Shown in pieces: positions 8,683 through 16,799 of a stretch of DNA of 64,000 nt; position 1 is the first letter of the stretch; the number at the start of each line of letters is the position of its first letter. The notes under the pieces were generated by a model. That model saw only the letters and a program-made list of their open reading frames with translations, searched no databases and was not told the DNA's origin. The stretch is from JAAYVZ01 sp035384965 (lineage in GTDB: Bacteria > Acidobacteriota > Thermoanaerobaculia > Thermoanaerobaculales > Thermoanaerobaculaceae), in assembly GCA_035384965.1 (NCBI GenBank), contig DAOOJE010000006.1, positions 51,226 through 115,225 on the forward strand, written 5' to 3'. The translations under genes and the position numbers were made by a program.

Positions 8683-11045
8683 CCGTCCTTTTCGTCGTCT
8701 CGGGGCTCGTGGCGCTGGCCTACGAGGTGGTGTGGGTGCGCGCCCTGGGGCTCGTGGTCGGGAACTCGCTGTGGGCGGCGGTCGCGGTGGTGGCTGCCTA
8801 CATGGGCGGGATGGCCGCGGGCAGCGCCCTCGTCGCGCGCCTGCTGCCGCGCCTGCGCCACCACCTGCGCTGGTACGCCGTGGCCGAGGCGCTGGCCGCT
8901 CTCTTCGCCCTCGCCACGCCGGCCGCAATGGCCGGCCTGGCCGACCTGGCCGCCCACCTCGGCGCGGAGCCGCTGGCGGGATGGGGCCTGCCGCTGCTGG
9001 GCCGATTCGGGCTGGCCTGGCTCTTCCTGGCCGTGCCGACGGTGGCGATGGGCGCGACGCTGCCGTTGCTGGTGGCTCGCGTCGGAGGTTCGGCGACGCT
9101 CGTGCGCCGCGTCGGCCGGCTCTACTCGGCGAACACGTTCGGGGCGGTGGCAGGCGTGCTCCTCGCCGCGTTCGCCGGCTTGCCGTGGCTCGGGGAGCGG
9201 GCCACGCTCTCGGCCGCGGCGCTGATCGGCCTTGTGGTCGCCGGGCTCGCCTGGCTGTCGGAGGCCCACCTGCCCCCGGTCGAGAGGGTACCGGCAGCGA
9301 GCTCTCCGCCAGTGTCCAGGCGCGCCTGGCTGCTGTGGCCGGCGCTGTTCGGGTTCGTGGCGCTGGCGCTCGAACTGGTGTGGACACGCGTGCTGTTGCT
9401 GCACCTCGGCACGCGCGTGTACGCCTTCGCTCTGATCCTCGCCATTTACCTGCTGGGCATCGCTCTCGGCGCTGCCGCGGCGCGCGGTGCGACCCGCCCG
9501 CGGGCGGCGCTGGCCCGGTGGCAGCTCGCGGCAAGCGTCGCGGTGCTCGCGCAGATACCCGTCCTGGCTCGCTTTGCCGACCTGCTCGAGTCGCTGGCGC
9601 GCGGGCTCGGGACGAGCGGGTTCGCGCTCACCCAGCTCACCCTCGGATGCGGCGTGGCGCTGCTGCTGCTTCCCCCCACCATGGCGTTCGGAGCCAGCTT
9701 CCCGCTGGCGGTCGCCGCCTGGCCCGGAGAGGGCGAGGCGGGTCCCAGGACCGGCCTGGTGGCGGCGGCCAACACGGCGGGGGCCATCATGGGGACGGTC
9801 GCGGCGCCACTCGTCCTCGTACCCCTGGCAGGCAGCCAGCGTGTCCTCCTCGGGCTGGCCGCGACTTGCGCCGTGGCCGCGGCGGCGCTGGCCGCCGGGC
9901 GCGGCGGCCGCGCGGCGGGCGCGGCGGTGGCCGCGGCAGCCGCGGCGGCCGCGGCGGGACTGCCCGACGGCCTAGTGCTGCGCGGCGCCGACGCGGTCAG
10001 CGGCGGGGAGCTCGAGACGCTCTCCGAGAGCGCTTCCGCCACCGTGGTGGTGCGCAGGCACCGCGACGCCCGCGGCGAGTGGCGCTCGCTCGAACTCAAC
10101 GGCGTCAACGTCGCCGGCACCTCGGTCGAGCTGCGCGCCATCCAGCGCTTGCAGGGCCACCTGCCGCTGCTGCTCCACCCCGCGCCGCGGCGCGTCCTGC
10201 ACATCGGCTTCGGCTCCGGCGGCACTGCCTACGCGGTGTCCCGGCACGCCGTCGAGCGGATCGATATCGCCGAGATCTCCCCGGAGGTCCTGGCGGTCTC
10301 CGATCGCGTCTTCGGCGACGTGAACTTCGGCGTGCTGCGCGACCCGCGTGTGCGCGTGCTGCTCAACGACGGCCGCAACGTGCTGCTGGCCAGCTCGCAG
10401 CAATGGGACGCCATCCTCTCCGACTCCATCCACCCCGTGTTCGCCGGCAACTCGACGCTGTACACGCGCGAGTACTTCCAGATGTGCCGCGACCACCTGA
10501 CGCCCGACGGCGTGGTCTCGATGTGGCTGCCGATGTACTCGCTCTCGGAAGCCTCGTTTCTCGGCATCCTGCGGGCGTTCTGGGAGGTCTTCCCCGGCAC
10601 CGCGGTGTGGTACGACCCGATCACGCTCAACGAATTCACCGTGGTGACCGGCGCCACACACGGGGGGCCGCTACAGGTGCGGTGGGAGCGGCTCGACGAC
10701 CCGCGGCTACAGCCGACGCTCGCCGAGGCAGGGGCTCGCTCCCCGACCGCTCTCGCCGCCATGCTCCTGCTGGGACCCCGCGAGGTGGCGGCGCTGGTTG
10801 AGGAGGTCGTGCCCCACGTCGACGACTTTCCGGAGGTGGAGTACCGCTCGGGGCGGCTGTACAACCGGGAGCGCACCTGGCTCGACAACTTCCGCATCCT
10901 GTGGGCGGCGCGCGCCCACACCGACCCGTTCGAGCTTCCACCCGGGGTCTGGAGTGCCGCCGCCGCGGCGCGGGACGAGGCGGTGCGCGCCCAGCTCCGC
11001 CAGCTTTCCTCGCGCATCCAGGGCCGTCCCCAGACGCCTCGTTGA
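8667..11045 (+). CDS. Membrane-bound spermidine synthase-like protein (MFS-like helices plus methyltransferase fold)
   Basis: About 792 residues. The first 440 form some 12-14 hydrophobic helices beginning LFVVSGLVALAYEVVWVRAL, a stretch typical of fused spermidine synthases in Acidobacteria and Deltaproteobacteria. The rest is the spermidine-synthase/SAM-methyltransferase fold: RVLHIGFGSGGTAYAVSRH (nucleotide-binding loop), VERIDIAEISPEV, LNDGRNVLL, and WDAILSDSIHPVFAGNSTLYT, where a single Asp-Ser pair replaces the DxxD-type pocket of true spermidine synthases. The substrate is therefore uncertain. The ATG at 8667 has a G-rich ribosome site 6-7 bp before it and overlaps the previous gene by 16 bp; an in-frame ATG at 8640 is an alternative. 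It closes the 3480-11045 membrane operon. Confidence 0.75.
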   Translation: MAALVTVLFVVSGLVALAYEVVWVRALGLVVGNSLWAAVAVVAAYMGGMAAGSALVARLLPRLRHHLRWYAVAEALAALFALATPAAMAGLADLAAHLGAEPLAGWGLPLLGRFGLAWLFLAVPTVAMGATLPLLVARVGGSATLVRRVGRLYSANTFGAVAGVLLAAFAGLPWLGERATLSAAALIGLVVAGLAWLSEAHLPPVERVPAASSPPVSRRAWLLWPALFGFVALALELVWTRVLLLHLGTRVYAFALILAIYLLGIALGAAAARGATRPRAALARWQLAASVAVLAQIPVLARFADLLESLARGLGTSGFALTQLTLGCGVALLLLPPTMAFGASFPLAVAAWPGEGEAGPRTGLVAAANTAGAIMGTVAAPLVLVPLAGSQRVLLGLAATCAVAAAALAAGRGGRAAGAAVAAAAAAAAAGLPDGLVLRGADAVSGGELETLSESASATVVVRRHRDARGEWRSLELNGVNVAGTSVELRAIQRLQGHLPLLLHPAPRRVLHIGFGSGGTAYAVSRHAVERIDIAEISPEVLAVSDRVFGDVNFGVLRDPRVRVLLNDGRNVLLASSQQWDAILSDSIHPVFAGNSTLYTREYFQMCRDHLTPDGVVSMWLPMYSLSEASFLGILRAFWEVFPGTAVWYDPITLNEFTVVTGATHGGPLQVRWERLDDPRLQPTLAEAGARSPTALAAMLLLGPREVAALVEEVVPHVDDFPEVEYRSGRLYNRERTWLDNFRILWAARAHTDPFELPPGVWSAAAAARDEAVRAQLRQLSSRIQGRPQTPR

Positions 11046-11047
11046 CG

Positions 11048-11053
11048 TAAAAT
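11048..11053 (+). promoter_or_regulatory. -10-like box TAAAAT just before the histidine kinase start
   Basis: TAAAAT, five of six matches to TATAAT, stands out in GC-rich DNA. It ends 6 bp before the GTG start at 11060, the spacing expected for a transcript that begins at the start codon. No convincing -35 was found at 16-18 bp. Confidence 0.45.
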
Positions 11054-11059
11054 CTCGCC

Positions 11060-14000
11060 GTGACACACACGAGGTATTTGCGATGGCTCGCGGCCGCCGT
11101 ACTGGCGACCGCAGGGGTGGTCGACCTCGCGGCCGCGGCCGGGCCCGAGCTGCCGCCCGTCTCGGCGCGCTTCCGGCGCGTCGGCTCCGAGCAAGGGCTT
11201 TCGCACGACACCGTCTTCTCGGTCGTGCAGGACCATCGGGGCTACGTCTGGCTCGGCACCGAGCAAGGGCTCAACCGGTACGACGGCTACGGGACGCGGG
11301 TCTTCATGCACCAGGAGGACCTGCCCGGCTCTCTGGCCGAGGACGACGTGAGCTGCCTCGCCGTGGACCGCCGCGGAGAGCTCTGGGTGGCGACCTGGGG
11401 AGGCGGCCTCGACCGTTTCGAACCGGCCACCGAGACGTTCGCGCACCACAAGGCTGACCCGTCACGCCCGGACGCCTTGCACGACAACCGGGTCCAGACT
11501 CTGCTCGAGGACCGGGACGGCCGCATCTGGGCCGGCACGTTCGCCGGCGGCCTGTCGCGCCTGGACCCGAGCAGCGGCCGGATCACGACCTGGCGACACG
11601 ATCCCGGCAACCCTCGGAGCCTGCCGGACGATCACGTCTGGGCGCTCGCCCAGACTCCCGACGGCGCGATCTGGGTCGGCACCGAGCGCGGCCTCGGCCG
11701 CCTCGACCCGAGCAGCGAGCGCTTTTCGCCTCCGGGGTTTGCCGAACAGGGGGTGGTGAGGGCGTTGCTCGTCGACCGCGCCGGGTTGCTCTGGGTGGGG
11801 AGGGAAGCGGGGCTGGTGCGCATCGACCCGGCCACCGGCGAGGTGGTCCCACTCGCCGCTGCCTCGCGCCCGCTCGAGGTCCTCGCTTCGGCGCCGGTCA
11901 ACGTCATCCGCCAGGTCGCCTCCGGTGACGTCTGGGTGGGCACGAACCGGCGGGGGTTGCTGCGCATCTCGGCCGCCAGCGGCGAGGTCACGCACTTCCT
12001 CAACGACCCGGTGCGCCCCTGGAGCCTCTCCAACGACGACGTGCGGGCGTTGTGGGAGGACGCCTCCGGCGTGCTGTGGATCGCCACCCGGGGCGGCGGA
12101 GCCAGTCTGTACGATCTCAAACCGGCCAAGTTCCTGCACGTGCCGTACGACCCCCTCGACCCCGGCTCGCTGTCCGACCGCCGGGTCGTGTCGGTCCTGC
12201 GCGACCGCTCCGGCACGCTCTGGGTGGGAACCCTCGAGGGGCTCGACCGCTTCGACGCCGGACGCCGCGCGTTCGAGCACTTCCGCGGCAGGCCGGGTGA
12301 CCCGGGTGCACTGCCCTCGAGTGCTGTGCGGGCGCTGCTGGAAGACCGTTCCGGGAAGCTCTGGGTGGGCACCTGGCGCGGCGGGCTCAGCCGTTTCGAC
12401 CCGCACCGGCAGCGCTTCGAGACGCTCGGCCCGCTCGTCGACGACCGCGTCAACACGCTGTTCGAGGACTCGGCAGGGCGGCTGTGGATCGGCACCCAGG
12501 GAGGCGTGTCGGTGCTCGACGAGGCCCGGCGCGCGTTCACGCACCACCGCCACCAGCCCGCCCAATCCGGCTCGCTGTCCGACTCGTTCGCCTGGGTCAT
12601 GACCGAGGACACCAGCGGCACGATCTGGGTGGGCACCGACGCCGGCGGCCTCAACCGCCGGGACCCGGTCACCGGCCGGTGGGAGGCGTTTCGCGCCGGC
12701 CCGGCGCCGCGAGGGTTGCCGTCCAACCGCGTGCGAGCGCTGCACTGCACGCCGGACGGCACGCTGTGGATCGGCACCACCAGCGGCCTCGCGACGCTCG
12801 ACCCCGGGCGGCACGGCTTCCGCCACCTGGGAGAGGCGGAAGGCATCCCCGACGCCGCGGTCGTCGACATCGTCGCCGACCTCGGGGGGCGGCTGTGGCT
12901 GTCCACGAACCGGGGCCTGTGCCGCCTCGACCCCGGCAGCGGCGAGGTGCGCATCTTCACCCAGAGCGACGGCCTGCAGAGCAACGTCCTGATCGGCGGC
13001 TCGGCGTCGCGCGACGCCGCAGGCTGGATCTATATCGGCGGTTCCAACGGTTTCAACGTCTTCGATCCCGCCGCCCTGCACTCCAACTCCCACGTGCCCC
13101 CGGTGGTGCTCCGCGCCTTTTCCCGGCAGGGACGCCCGGTCTCGTTCGGGACGCCGCTCGACCTGCTCGAGCGCATCGAGCTGCGGCACGACGAATCGAG
13201 CTTTGCGATCGAGTTCGCCGCCCTCGACTTCACCGACCCGGAGCGCAACCGGTTCCGCTACCTGCTCGAGGGGTTCGACCGCGCCTGGACCGAGGCCGGC
13301 ACCCGGCCCTTCGCCACCTACACGCACGTCTCGCCCGGAAGCTACGTGTTCCGCGTGCAGGGCGCCAACAACGACGGGGTGTGGAACGAGCGCGGGGCGG
13401 CGTTGCGCATCGTGGTGTTCCCGCCGTTCTGGGCCACTTGGTGGTTCCGCGGCCTGGCCGCCGGCGCGCTCTTCGCGATGCTGGCCGGCGCCTATGCCTG
13501 GAGGGTGCGGTGGCTGCAGGCCGACCGTCGGCGGCTCGAACGGCTGGTGGCGGCGCGCACCGCCGAGCTGCTGCTCAAGCACGAGCAGCTCGAGCGCATC
13601 AATTCGATCGTCAAGGCCATCAACTCCGAGATGGGGTTCGACGACCTTGTCCGGGCGCTGCTCGAACAAATGCTGGTCATTCAGGGCGCGGAGCGGATTG
13701 CCGTGCTGCTCGGTGAGCGCGACCGGCCACTGCTGCGCTTCGTGGGCGCCACGGCGCCACCGCTGTCGGAGCTGGCCGGGATCGAACTCACGCCCGAGGA
13801 GGCGGAGGCGCGCTACGTCGCCGGCAGCGAGCGGATCGACGAGGACCTCTTCGTCGCTCGCCAGGTCAGGGGACGCCGCGCCGAGGAAAAGTTCGCCGGC
13901 GTGGAGCTGCCGGCAGCGATGCTGGTGATGCGCCTGCGCATCGGTGGGCGAGTCGAGGGGTACTTGCTGTGCGCCTCGATGACCGACCCGGAGGCGTTCC

Positions 14001-14794
14001 GGGAGCACGACATCCAGCTCCTGTCGAGCCTCAAGGAGCACATCCAGACCGCGTTCGCCAAGACCAGGATGCTGGCCGAGCTGCAGGCCCTCAACGAAAA
14101 GAAGAACGAGTTCCTGGGGCTGGCCGCTCACGACCTCCGCAACCCCCTCGGCCTCATTTCCGGGTGGACCGGCCTCGCCGTGCGCAACCTCGAGACCGGC
14201 AAGCAGCCGGTGGCGCGCGTCATCGCCGACCTCGAGCGGGTGCTCAAGGTGGCCGAGCAAATGAACCAGATCGTCGCCGAGCTGCTCGACATCTCGGCCA
14301 TCGAGTCGGGCAAGCTGCGGCTCGAGCCGCGCCCGGAAAACCTGTGCTCGATCCTCGAGGAGTGCGAGCAGCTCTACGGCCACCTCGCCGCCGAGAAGGG
14401 GATCGACCTCTCGCTCCTGCCCGACCTCCCGCACCTCACGGTGCAGGCGGACCGCAACCGCGTCATCGAGGTGATGGCCAACCTGCTCTCCAACGCCATC
14501 AAGTACACCCACCCCGGGGGGAGGGTGCGGATCGGGTGCGAGCAGCGCAACGGCGAGGCCGTGACCCACGTCGAGGACACCGGGCAGGGGCTCACTCCCG
14601 ACGACCTCGCCGTCATGTTCAAGCGTTTCGGCAAGCTCTCGGCCCGCCCCACCGGCGGCGAGCCGTCCACCGGGCTGGGGCTCGCCATCGTCAAGAAGAT
14701 CGTGGAACTCCACGGCGGCCGCATCTGGGTCGCCAGCGAGCGCGGCAAGGGCTCGCGGTTCTCGTTTTCGTTGCCGGTAGCACCGAGCTCCTGA
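11060..14794 (+). CDS. Two-component propeller sensor histidine kinase (Reg_prop repeats, Y_Y_Y, GAF-like, HisKA, HATPase)
   Basis: 1244 residues. A signal peptide or anchor (first 26 residues) leads to about a dozen repeats of the two-component propeller type, each carrying a phrase like LWVGTxxGLxRxD, building two seven-bladed periplasmic propellers up to residue 660. A Y_Y_Y domain follows (RYLLEGFDRAWTEAG, YVFRVQGANNDGVW), then one membrane helix near 795-815, a GAF-like domain, and a kinase core: H-box AAHDLRNPLG, N-box NLLSNAIKYT, G-boxes DTGQGLTP and STGLGLAIVKK. No receiver or AraC domain is attached, unlike the Bacteroides hybrid versions. Such proteins sense periplasmic ligands, often sugars, and phosphorylate a separate regulator, which is not next door. 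The start is a GTG placed right after a TAAAAT box, so the transcript may be leaderless. Confidence 0.92.
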   Translation: MTHTRYLRWLAAAVLATAGVVDLAAAAGPELPPVSARFRRVGSEQGLSHDTVFSVVQDHRGYVWLGTEQGLNRYDGYGTRVFMHQEDLPGSLAEDDVSCLAVDRRGELWVATWGGGLDRFEPATETFAHHKADPSRPDALHDNRVQTLLEDRDGRIWAGTFAGGLSRLDPSSGRITTWRHDPGNPRSLPDDHVWALAQTPDGAIWVGTERGLGRLDPSSERFSPPGFAEQGVVRALLVDRAGLLWVGREAGLVRIDPATGEVVPLAAASRPLEVLASAPVNVIRQVASGDVWVGTNRRGLLRISAASGEVTHFLNDPVRPWSLSNDDVRALWEDASGVLWIATRGGGASLYDLKPAKFLHVPYDPLDPGSLSDRRVVSVLRDRSGTLWVGTLEGLDRFDAGRRAFEHFRGRPGDPGALPSSAVRALLEDRSGKLWVGTWRGGLSRFDPHRQRFETLGPLVDDRVNTLFEDSAGRLWIGTQGGVSVLDEARRAFTHHRHQPAQSGSLSDSFAWVMTEDTSGTIWVGTDAGGLNRRDPVTGRWEAFRAGPAPRGLPSNRVRALHCTPDGTLWIGTTSGLATLDPGRHGFRHLGEAEGIPDAAVVDIVADLGGRLWLSTNRGLCRLDPGSGEVRIFTQSDGLQSNVLIGGSASRDAAGWIYIGGSNGFNVFDPAALHSNSHVPPVVLRAFSRQGRPVSFGTPLDLLERIELRHDESSFAIEFAALDFTDPERNRFRYLLEGFDRAWTEAGTRPFATYTHVSPGSYVFRVQGANNDGVWNERGAALRIVVFPPFWATWWFRGLAAGALFAMLAGAYAWRVRWLQADRRRLERLVAARTAELLLKHEQLERINSIVKAINSEMGFDDLVRALLEQMLVIQGAERIAVLLGERDRPLLRFVGATAPPLSELAGIELTPEEAEARYVAGSERIDEDLFVARQVRGRRAEEKFAGVELPAAMLVMRLRIGGRVEGYLLCASMTDPEAFREHDIQLLSSLKEHIQTAFAKTRMLAELQALNEKKNEFLGLAAHDLRNPLGLISGWTGLAVRNLETGKQPVARVIADLERVLKVAEQMNQIVAELLDISAIESGKLRLEPRPENLCSILEECEQLYGHLAAEKGIDLSLLPDLPHLTVQADRNRVIEVMANLLSNAIKYTHPGGRVRIGCEQRNGEAVTHVEDTGQGLTPDDLAVMFKRFGKLSARPTGGEPSTGLGLAIVKKIVELHGGRIWVASERGKGSRFSFSLPVAPSS

Positions 14795-14882
14795 CCTCCG
14801 TCCCACGTCCGTCGCTCCCCCTCGAGGGTGGACGGGCCACGTTCGACTTTTGACCCGCGACCGGCCGGGCGGACGGGAAGGG

Positions 14883-14888
14883 TACAAT
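14883..14888 (+). promoter_or_regulatory. -10 box TACAAT upstream of aspS
   Basis: TACAAT lies 35 bp before the aspS ATG in the 128-bp gap after the kinase. It matches the -10 consensus in five of six positions. A TTGACC at 14850-14855 is too far away (27 bp) to pair with it convincingly. Confidence 0.5.
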
Positions 14889-14922
14889 CCGCGGACGGCC
14901 CGAGGCCGTGGAGGTCTCTAGC

Positions 14923-16668
14923 ATGCGCGCGTTCGAGCGTCCTTTCTGTGGCAGCTTGCGGGCCGCCGACATCGGCCGGCGGGTGGAGCTGGTGGGATGG
15001 GTGCGCCGCCGCCGCGACCTCGGCGGGATCGTCTTCGTGGACCTGCGCGACCGCGAGGGGTGGGTGCAGGTGCTGTGCGCCGAGGCGCTGCGCGCCGCCG
15101 CGGAGCGGCTCGGGGCCGAGGACGTGATCCGGGTCGTCGGCACGGTGGCGGCGCGGGCGGCCGGCAACGTCAACCCGGAGATGCCCACCGGCGAGGTCGA
15201 GGTCGTCGCCGAGGAGCTCGAGTTGCTCTCGTCTTCCGAGGTGCCGCCGTTCCAGGTCGAGGACCGGGTCAACGCCTCCGAGGAACTTCGGCTCCGGCAT
15301 CGCGTGCTCGACTTGCGGCGCCCGGAAATGATGCGAGCCCTCGCGCTCCGCCACCGCGTCATCTTCGAGATCCGGCGCCACTTCGACGAGCACGGCTTCC
15401 TGGAGGTCGAGACTCCGATCCTCACCCGCTCGACGCCGGAGGGGGCCCGTGACTTCCTGGTGCCCTCGCGGCTGTCGCCGGGGAGGTTCTACGCACTCCC
15501 GCAGTCGCCGCAACTGTTCAAGCAGTTGCTGCAGGTCGCGGGGGTCGGCCGCTACATGCAGATCGCCCGCTGCTTCCGGGACGAGGACCTGCGCGCCGAC
15601 CGCCAGCCCGAGTTCACGCAGGTGGACGTGGAGGCTTCGTTCATCGAGGAAGAGGATGTTTACGCCCTCATCGAGGGGCTGTTCGCACGCCTCTTCCCGC
15701 TGGTGGGCATCCAGCCGCCGGCGGCTTTCCCGAGGTTGACCTACGACGAGGCCATGGAGCGCTTCGGCTCGGACCGGCCGGACCTGCGCTTCGGCATGGA
15801 ACTCGTGGACCTGGCCGGGGTCGCGAAGGGGTGCCCGTTCGAGCCGTTCGCGCGGGCGGCGGCCACCGGCAAGGTCAAGGGCCTGGTGGTGCCCGGGGGT
15901 GCCGCGTTCTCGCGCAAGCAGCTCGACGAGCTGTCGGAGCTGGTCAAGCCCTACGGCGCCCCGGGGGTGGTGTGGATGCGGCGCACCGCCGAAGGGCTGG
16001 CCTCGCCGCTGAAGAAGGTGCTCGGCGACGAGGGGATGGCAGCGTTTCTCGCGGCCGCGGGTTGCAGTGAGGGCAACCTGCTCGTGGTTCTGGGCGGTGC
16101 GCCGAAGACGGTCTTTGCCGCACTCGGGGCGCTGCGCTCGGAGCTGGCCCGGCGGCTGGGGCTCATCGACCCGAACACGCACGCCTTCCTGTGGGTTACT
16201 GACTTTCCGCTCCTCGAGTGGGACGACGAGACCCAGCGCTACTACGCGTGCCACCACCCGTTCACGTCCCCCAAGCCCGAGGATGTGCCGCTGCTCGACA
16301 CCGACCCCGGTCGGGTGCGGGCGCGCGCCTACGACGTGATCATGGACGGGGTGGAGCTGGGCGGCGGATCGATCCGCATCCACGCCGCGGACCTGCAACG
16401 CAAGGTCTTCTCGGTGCTGGGGATCGGCGAGGAGGAGGCGCGGCGCAAGTTCGGTTTCCTGCTCGATGCGTTCCGCTACGGCGCCCCGCCCCACGGCGGC
16501 ATCGCGCTCGGCCTCGACCGCCTCGTCATGCTCATGGCGGGTCGGGAGTCGATCCGCGACGTCATCGCCTTCCCCAAGACGACCGCCGGCAACTGCCTCC
16601 TCACCGACGCCCCGAACACCGTGGACGAGGCTCAGCTCCGCGAGCTGAAGATCGCGGTGCGCACCTGA
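14923..16668 (+). CDS. aspS: Aspartyl-tRNA synthetase, bacterial type
   Basis: 581 residues, the usual length for bacterial AspRS with a GAD insertion. It charges tRNA-Asp in the cytoplasm. Visible parts: an N-terminal OB anticodon-binding domain (VELVGWVRRRRDLGGIVFVDLRDREG), class II motif 2 (ARCFRDEDLRADRQPEFTQVD), the GAD insertion in the middle (near residues 280-410), and class II motif 3 (GGIALGLDRLVMLMAG). The ATG at 14923 is chosen because GGAGGT sits 7 bp upstream; an in-frame GTG at 14908 overlaps that site. It is flanked by unrelated genes and probably transcribed from its own promoter. Whether it is discriminating (AspRS) or non-discriminating (also charging tRNA-Asn) cannot be told from this window. 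Confidence 0.97.
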   Translation: MRAFERPFCGSLRAADIGRRVELVGWVRRRRDLGGIVFVDLRDREGWVQVLCAEALRAAAERLGAEDVIRVVGTVAARAAGNVNPEMPTGEVEVVAEELELLSSSEVPPFQVEDRVNASEELRLRHRVLDLRRPEMMRALALRHRVIFEIRRHFDEHGFLEVETPILTRSTPEGARDFLVPSRLSPGRFYALPQSPQLFKQLLQVAGVGRYMQIARCFRDEDLRADRQPEFTQVDVEASFIEEEDVYALIEGLFARLFPLVGIQPPAAFPRLTYDEAMERFGSDRPDLRFGMELVDLAGVAKGCPFEPFARAAATGKVKGLVVPGGAAFSRKQLDELSELVKPYGAPGVVWMRRTAEGLASPLKKVLGDEGMAAFLAAAGCSEGNLLVVLGGAPKTVFAALGALRSELARRLGLIDPNTHAFLWVTDFPLLEWDDETQRYYACHHPFTSPKPEDVPLLDTDPGRVRARAYDVIMDGVELGGGSIRIHAADLQRKVFSVLGIGEEEARRKFGFLLDAFRYGAPPHGGIALGLDRLVMLMAGRESIRDVIAFPKTTAGNCLLTDAPNTVDEAQLRELKIAVRT

Positions 16669-16711
16669 TCTTCCTTCTCGAACAGGCCCCGACCGGGCGG
16701 GCGGGGACGGC

Positions 16712-16737
16712 CTCCCTGCCTGGGGGGCGCAGGGGAG
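16712..16737 (+). terminator. Possible weak hairpin after aspS
   Basis: CTCCCTGC pairs with GCAGGGGAG across a short G-rich loop, with one extra G. No T-run follows, so this is at best a weak terminator in the 131-bp aspS-glgB gap. Confidence 0.25.
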
Positions 16738-16799
16738 ACTCTCGACTCGCGATCGGGCGGGGGGCTGGGGGTGGTACGCTTTCCAGCCGGGGGTGGAAC

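Noticed and set aside
6025..9534. Long minus-strand frame opposite the membrane-protein operon
   Set aside because: Same low-complexity shadow; the plus strand codes for polytopic proteins.
11462..14887. Long minus-strand frame opposite the propeller kinase
   Set aside because: Its periodic text mirrors the propeller repeats on the other strand; no independent motif.
14850..14888. TTGACC/TACAAT pair as a standard aspS promoter
   Set aside because: The spacer would be 27 bp, too long for a sigma-70 type promoter; only the -10 box is kept.
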